The notes under the pieces: model-generated
What the model was told of the DNA's origin: nothing
What the model saw: the letters and a program-made list of their open reading frames with translations, nothing else
The model's database searches: none
Program-made: the position numbers and the translations under genes
In this document: piece by piece, positions 5,923 to 9,075 of the stretch
How positions within the stretch are numbered: the first letter of the stretch is position 1
Layout of the letters: each line of letters starts with the position of its first letter
From: Dehalococcoidia bacterium
Lineage (GTDB): Bacteria; Chloroflexota; Dehalococcoidia; GIF9; UBA5629
Reading direction: 5' to 3'
DNA length: 9,075 nucleotides
Assembly (NCBI GenBank): GCA_007280145.1
Contig: QYPU01000005.1
Location: 1 to 9,075, forward strand

Positions 5923-6258
5923 TTATCTGCCCTCTGCTCTTTTAGCAGGTTTTGCCCTGACTTCGCTTGACTCACAATATCGTTCCAGAGCTTCTAGCTG
6001 TTCGATGGTGCCAAAGACGGTTAGTCTGCCAGCCTTTTCTATAATAGTTTCTGGATTTGGGTTAGGAACTAAAGCACCATCTTTCTTTTTGAACGCCAAC
6101 ATTTTTACTCCTGGGAATTTCTCCTCCACCTGCTTTATTGTAGAGCCAACTGATGGTGAATCCTCGCATGGATATACTTCCTCATAGCCAACAGTACCAA
6201 TGACCAGGATGAGAAGCAAAGCGCCTGCTCCTCTAGCTAGACGGCAGAGCGGATTCAA
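5923..6258 (-). CDS. Membrane-anchored RCK_C (TrkA_C) protein, apparent internal deletion of a K+ channel
   Basis: The 111-residue protein begins MNPLCRLARG and has one hydrophobic helix at about residues 11-25 ending IGTVGY. Residues 37-92 match the TrkA_C/RCK_C regulatory domain: a VGSTIKQVEEKFPGVK start, VPNPNPETIIEKAG in the middle and VFGTIEQLEALE at the end. The N terminus resembles the first membrane helix of two-TM TrkA-type potassium channels (Ion_trans_2, TrkA_N, TrkA_C), which usually exceed 300 residues. The pore helix and selectivity filter, the second membrane helix and the NAD-binding TrkA_N domain are missing, with the junction near Y25-E30. The usual GD late in RCK_C is GR here (G77-R78). 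The start is TTG 6258 with a weak ribosome site; an in-frame stop lies just upstream. It could be a decaying remnant or a small membrane-tethered ligand sensor. It cannot conduct ions alone. Confidence 0.65.
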   Translation of the reverse strand: MNPLCRLARGAGALLLILVIGTVGYEEVYPCEDSPSVGSTIKQVEEKFPGVKMLAFKKKDGALVPNPNPETIIEKAGRLTVFGTIEQLEALERYCESSEVRAKPAKRAEGR

Positions 6259-6311
6259 AGTGCCTATTCTTTATCTAAATCCGAAGGCTGTTGCAGAACA
6301 ATTCTCTAGGC

Positions 6312-7262
6312 TTAAAAAGAGTCGAACATGCCCGCTATTTCATCTGAGCTCTGGAAAACACCATCCTTTATTATCTTGATAATGCCTTTGTCATCGATAA
6401 AAAAGGTCGTGGGGCAACCACGCCTGTAATCCGTGCATACCTCACCGGATGAATCGAGTAATATAGGAAAGGTCAAGCCTAAACTATCAACGAGGTTCCG
6501 CACAGTTATGGCAGTATCCCCAACATTAATCGCCAGGACTACTAGTTTATCAACTGGCCATTCATCAGAGACTGTTTGAAGATAAGGCAATTCATCTACG
6601 CACGTCTGGCATGAGAGCAACCAGAAGTTCAACAGCACAACCCTCCCCCCAAAATCGCTCAAAGTAACGCTTTCGCCATCAATAGTCTGCAAAGTAAAAT
6701 CGGGGGCACGCATACCCACTTCAGGACCGACCTCAGGTTCAGGAGTCATTGTGAGGGATGGAAACACAGTCTCGAGTGCACTTTCTATTTGCTCTCGACC
6801 TTGGAAGGGACCAATCTTGTATGCCTTGACAACCCCCTCGGTATCAATAAGGAAGGTCACCGGGACACCAGGGAGTCCATAGGCCTGGGCGACTCTCCCC
6901 TGGAGGTCAAGCAAGACCGGGAAAGTAAATCCCTGGCTGGTGATAAAGTCCTGGACGACTGTAGCCGGTTGCCCAACGTTAACAGTTAGCACCGCTACCT
7001 TTTCGCTTGACCACGCATCATAAATTGCCTGGATGAAAGGCAGTTGAAACACACAGGCAGGGCAGTTAATCCCCCAGAAGGTGAGCATAACCGGCTTGCC
7101 GCGAAAATCACTCAAGGTTAAGATCTCACCATCAATAGTCTCCAGGGTGAAATCAGGCGCATAGGGGACCTCTTCAGATTCTTTAGCACAAGCCACAACC
7201 AGACTGGCTAACACCAGAGCTAATCCTATGATTATAACCGAGCACCATTTGTGTCTATCCAT
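6312..7262 (-). CDS. Lipoprotein with two tandem TlpA-type thioredoxin-like domains
   Basis: The 316-residue protein has a signal peptide (positive N terminus, hydrophobic core 8-22) and lipobox LVVAC, with C25 as the likely lipidated residue, so it faces the outside of the cytoplasmic membrane. Domain 1 (about 34-170) carries C67-P-A-C70 and the cis-proline in GVPVTF (P134). Domain 2 (about 184-316) carries C218-Q-T-C221 and cis-proline in GCPTTF (P284); C276 and C283 are extra cysteines that could form a further disulfide. A Pro/Glu-rich linker (172-181) joins the domains. AhpC/TSA-Redoxin family members of this kind reduce disulfides or support cytochrome c maturation outside the membrane. 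The start is ATG 7262. It lies 46 bases after the gene for the zinc-ribbon/FN3/thioredoxin protein, and domain 2 is closely related to that protein's thioredoxin domain. Confidence 0.9.
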   Translation of the reverse strand: MDRHKWCSVIIIGLALVLASLVVACAKESEEVPYAPDFTLETIDGEILTLSDFRGKPVMLTFWGINCPACVFQLPFIQAIYDAWSSEKVAVLTVNVGQPATVVQDFITSQGFTFPVLLDLQGRVAQAYGLPGVPVTFLIDTEGVVKAYKIGPFQGREQIESALETVFPSLTMTPEPEVGPEVGMRAPDFTLQTIDGESVTLSDFGGRVVLLNFWLLSCQTCVDELPYLQTVSDEWPVDKLVVLAINVGDTAITVRNLVDSLGLTFPILLDSSGEVCTDYRRGCPTTFFIDDKGIIKIIKDGVFQSSDEIAGMFDSF

Positions 7263-7308
7263 AACTAACCTATTTCCTCTCTCATTCTAAAGCAGTGATG
7301 CGGGACAA

Positions 7309-8850
7309 CTACAGCGAGCCAAGTATGGTTTCTATTTGCTGCGCGTTACGCAGACGTTCATCCTCCACCTTTCTGATAATGCCATCCGCATCGATAAAGA
7401 AGGTGGTGGGGATAGAAGTGACGCTGTATTGAGCAGCGACCTCTCCCTGCGGGTCAATGAGGATGGGGAAAGTCAAATCTTTGCCAGCAACAAAGCTCTC
7501 GACATCTTTTGCACTCTCTTTGATATGGATGACAAGTATTGCAAGTTCCTCATGTGACACCTTGCTAAAAACCGCCTGAATAGCATACAGTTCGTTTCCA
7601 CGAGGGTCGCTCCCTATCGTCCGGAAGTTGACCATCACCATCTTACCCCGCAAATCGCTTAGAGTTACGCTTTCACCGTCGATAGTTTGCAGGGTAAAAT
7701 CGGGAGCACGGTTGCCCACTTCATGGCCAACAGACGAGGTGCTGAGAGTCGCAAATGTTCGGGCTGTTTCAGATATCGCTTCGTTTCCGCTGGCATCCTC
7801 CGACTTCACCCTGAAGTAGTAAGTTATATCAGGCTCCAGCCCGGTTAATGTGATATTATGGCTGGTGGTTAGCTCTTCGTCTGATGGCGTTGTCAATCCG
7901 TAAGCGTCGGTTGTCCCATATTCCACCCGGCCGGTGGCAGCTTCGTCAGTCTCCCAGCTTATGGTAGCACTGGATTCGCCCCTGCCAGAAACATCGACTC
8001 CTGAAATCACCGGTGGGGTTGTATCGCCTTGCCCCAGAGTTGCGAGTTCTCCTTCAGATGTCGCTTCATTTTCTTCGGCATCCATCGATATCACAGTATA
8101 GTGATAAGTTGTATCGGGCTTCAGGTCGCTCAGAGCTACAGAATGATTAGTAATCAAGGTTTCTTCGGGTTCTGTCCAGGTACAAAAACCATCAGGCTCG
8201 CACATCATAAGTTGGCTGGTAGCTGGCTCATCGGTTTCCCAGGTAACGACAGCGCTTGTCTGGGTTATATCTGAAACCAGGACACTCTGAATTTCAGGAG
8301 GTGTGACATCTGCCGGGGTATGAGACAGAAACGAGGGCCACTCGACTCCGCTAATAAATTCCTGAGCGGTGCTAAACGTGTCCCCAAACAGGCCAAAGGC
8401 GATGGCGGCAAAACCTAGAAGGCCTATACCTGAGATAACGACAATAGCGACCATTGCCTTTGGAAAGCGCCTCGCTGGTAATGAAGTGGCCCACGGTTCC
8501 TGCTCAAGGCTTGACTTAATATGTGTCTTACCATACTCTACCGCACTCGGATGACCAGAGGTTCCGGCGAATTGGTGACCCATAACATATTTGGGGCCAT
8601 CACGCGGCTGTGGAGTTGGTACTCCCGGTCCAGGGCTTGATGTCTGTGGCGATGCAGTAGGCGGTGACGGCTGAGCTACTCCTCCAGGTTGCCCTGGACG
8701 AAGGAGATAGCCACACCTCGGACAGCTTGTGACTGTCTGAGGGACAGCCTCATGGCAATGGGGGCACAACCTTGCGCCACACCACACACAGAATTGCTGG
8801 CCTGATTCGATTTGCCCTCCACAGTTAGGACACCTGATTTCTTGCTGCAC
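7309..8850 (-). CDS. Zinc-ribbon / TM / 2x FN3 / degenerate thioredoxin-like protein, 513 residues
   Basis: Domains in order: a double zinc ribbon (C7, C10, C21, C24 and C29, C32, C43, C46), a Pro/Ser/Thr-rich linker (about 54-85), a basic stretch (RR at 127-128), one membrane helix (about 131-154), two fibronectin type III domains (about 182-272 and 277-369, each starting DxTPPxI), and a thioredoxin-like redoxin domain (378-513). The zinc ribbon would be cytoplasmic and the FN3 and redoxin parts outside, by the positive-inside rule. The redoxin domain keeps the fold landmarks (APDFTL, cis-Pro P481 in SIPTTFFID), but the CxxC position reads S414-D-P-R417, so it cannot do dithiol chemistry. 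C217 and C223 in the first FN3 could form a disulfide. The start is GTG 8850 with GGAAGG about eight bases upstream; an in-frame TAA just above excludes a longer protein. It is the first gene of the block. Its role may be envelope sensing or scaffolding. Confidence 0.88.
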   Translation of the reverse strand: MQQEIRCPNCGGQIESGQQFCVWCGARLCPHCHEAVPQTVTSCPRCGYLLRPGQPGGVAQPSPPTASPQTSSPGPGVPTPQPRDGPKYVMGHQFAGTSGHPSAVEYGKTHIKSSLEQEPWATSLPARRFPKAMVAIVVISGIGLLGFAAIAFGLFGDTFSTAQEFISGVEWPSFLSHTPADVTPPEIQSVLVSDITQTSAVVTWETDEPATSQLMMCEPDGFCTWTEPEETLITNHSVALSDLKPDTTYHYTVISMDAEENEATSEGELATLGQGDTTPPVISGVDVSGRGESSATISWETDEAATGRVEYGTTDAYGLTTPSDEELTTSHNITLTGLEPDITYYFRVKSEDASGNEAISETARTFATLSTSSVGHEVGNRAPDFTLQTIDGESVTLSDLRGKMVMVNFRTIGSDPRGNELYAIQAVFSKVSHEELAILVIHIKESAKDVESFVAGKDLTFPILIDPQGEVAAQYSVTSIPTTFFIDADGIIRKVEDERLRNAQQIETILGSL

Positions 8851-8943
8851 TATACTGCCCTTCCATGGTTACTTCAGTATGCTCGCTCAATGCCTTGTTA
8901 TCCCTGTCATCTCCGTATATGAGCTTTGTTGGTTTGAAGAGAT

Positions 8944-8958
8944 ATAGCTTATAGCTAT
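8944..8958. repeat. Perfect 15-base palindrome at the presumed transcription start
   Basis: ATAGCT-TAT-AGCTAT is a perfect 6-3-6 inverted repeat. It lies 5-19 bases downstream of the -10 hexamer at 8963-8968 (minus-strand direction), so it overlaps the expected transcription start. Position and symmetry fit an operator for a dimeric repressor. It is too short and AT-rich to act as a terminator. Confidence 0.4.
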
Positions 8959-8962
8959 TCCT

Positions 8963-8990
8963 ATTATACATTTTAGGCAGGCTGAAACAA
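8963..8990 (-). promoter_or_regulatory. Sigma70-type promoter of the thioredoxin-like gene block
   Basis: On the minus strand TTGTTT (8985-8990) is followed after 16 bases by a perfect TATAAT (8963-8968). Transcription should start near 8956, giving a leader of about 106 bases before GTG 8850. The stretch from 8851 to 9075 otherwise holds no gene I can support. Confidence 0.5.
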
Positions 8991-9075
8991 AATATCTTGT
9001 ACTCGTTCATATGATCAGTGACACATTTGCTGACTATCGACTGTTTTCGCATGTAGTGCAGTCTTTTAAGGCTGC

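Noticed and set aside
8825..9052. 75-codon minus-strand open frame upstream of the 513-aa gene
   Set aside because: It has no ribosome site, overlaps the start of the real gene in another frame, contains the best promoter and palindrome of this region, and its composition (Asn/Lys/Tyr-rich) looks like translated AT-rich spacer.
1..9075. CRISPR array, tRNA, rRNA, insertion sequence or phage genes
   Set aside because: I looked for regular short repeats, tRNA-like ends, transposase motifs and terminal inverted repeats and saw none; nearly all of the window is accounted for by the ten minus-strand genes.

Overview
The window reads as part of a bacterial genome from a probable strict anaerobe. 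It has three iron-sulfur electron-transfer proteins and a CooC-type ATPase of the kind that matures nickel enzymes. The combination of zinc-ribbon/FN3/thioredoxin surface proteins with an Fe-S/CooC cluster suggests Chloroflexota (Dehalococcoidia-like), but this is inference from gene content only. All ten supported genes lie on the minus strand, so transcription runs from high to low coordinates. Starts include GTG (7309-8850, 1508-2266) and TTG (5923-6258).

Upstream block (9075 to 5923): a promoter-like region with a palindrome near the expected transcription start, then three envelope-related genes. The first protein has a double zinc ribbon, one membrane segment, two FN3 domains and a thioredoxin-like domain that has lost its CxxC. 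The second is a lipoprotein with two tandem TlpA-type thioredoxin domains that keep CxxC. The third is a 111-residue protein that looks like an internally deleted two-TM potassium channel: the first membrane helix joined directly to the C-terminal RCK (TrkA_C) domain.

A leader of about 210 bases (5709-5922) with a perfect extended -10 element separates this from the downstream operon (5708 to 77). The order is: GltD-like FAD/NAD(P)H/Fe-S oxidoreductase, 282-aa multi-cluster Fe-S protein, 102-aa two-cluster ferredoxin, 204-aa Cys-rich protein of unknown function, FabG-like SDR, 195-aa protein made of two repeats of about 88 residues, and CooC-like ATPase. Gaps are short (an overlap of 1 base up to 49 bases), several genes have strong Shine-Dalgarno sequences, and one stop/start pair overlaps as TGATG. 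This supports co-expression.

The likely theme of the operon is electron flow from NAD(P)H through flavin and Fe-S proteins to an unidentified reductive enzyme, with the CooC-like ATPase maturing a metal site somewhere. No CODH, hydrogenase or other catalytic metalloenzyme lies in the window. The most notable points are the SDR with two of its four catalytic residues replaced, the channel-remnant fusion, the duplicated unknown protein, and the degenerate thioredoxin domain beside intact paralogues. A Shine-Dalgarno-like sequence at the left edge hints that the operon continues beyond the window.
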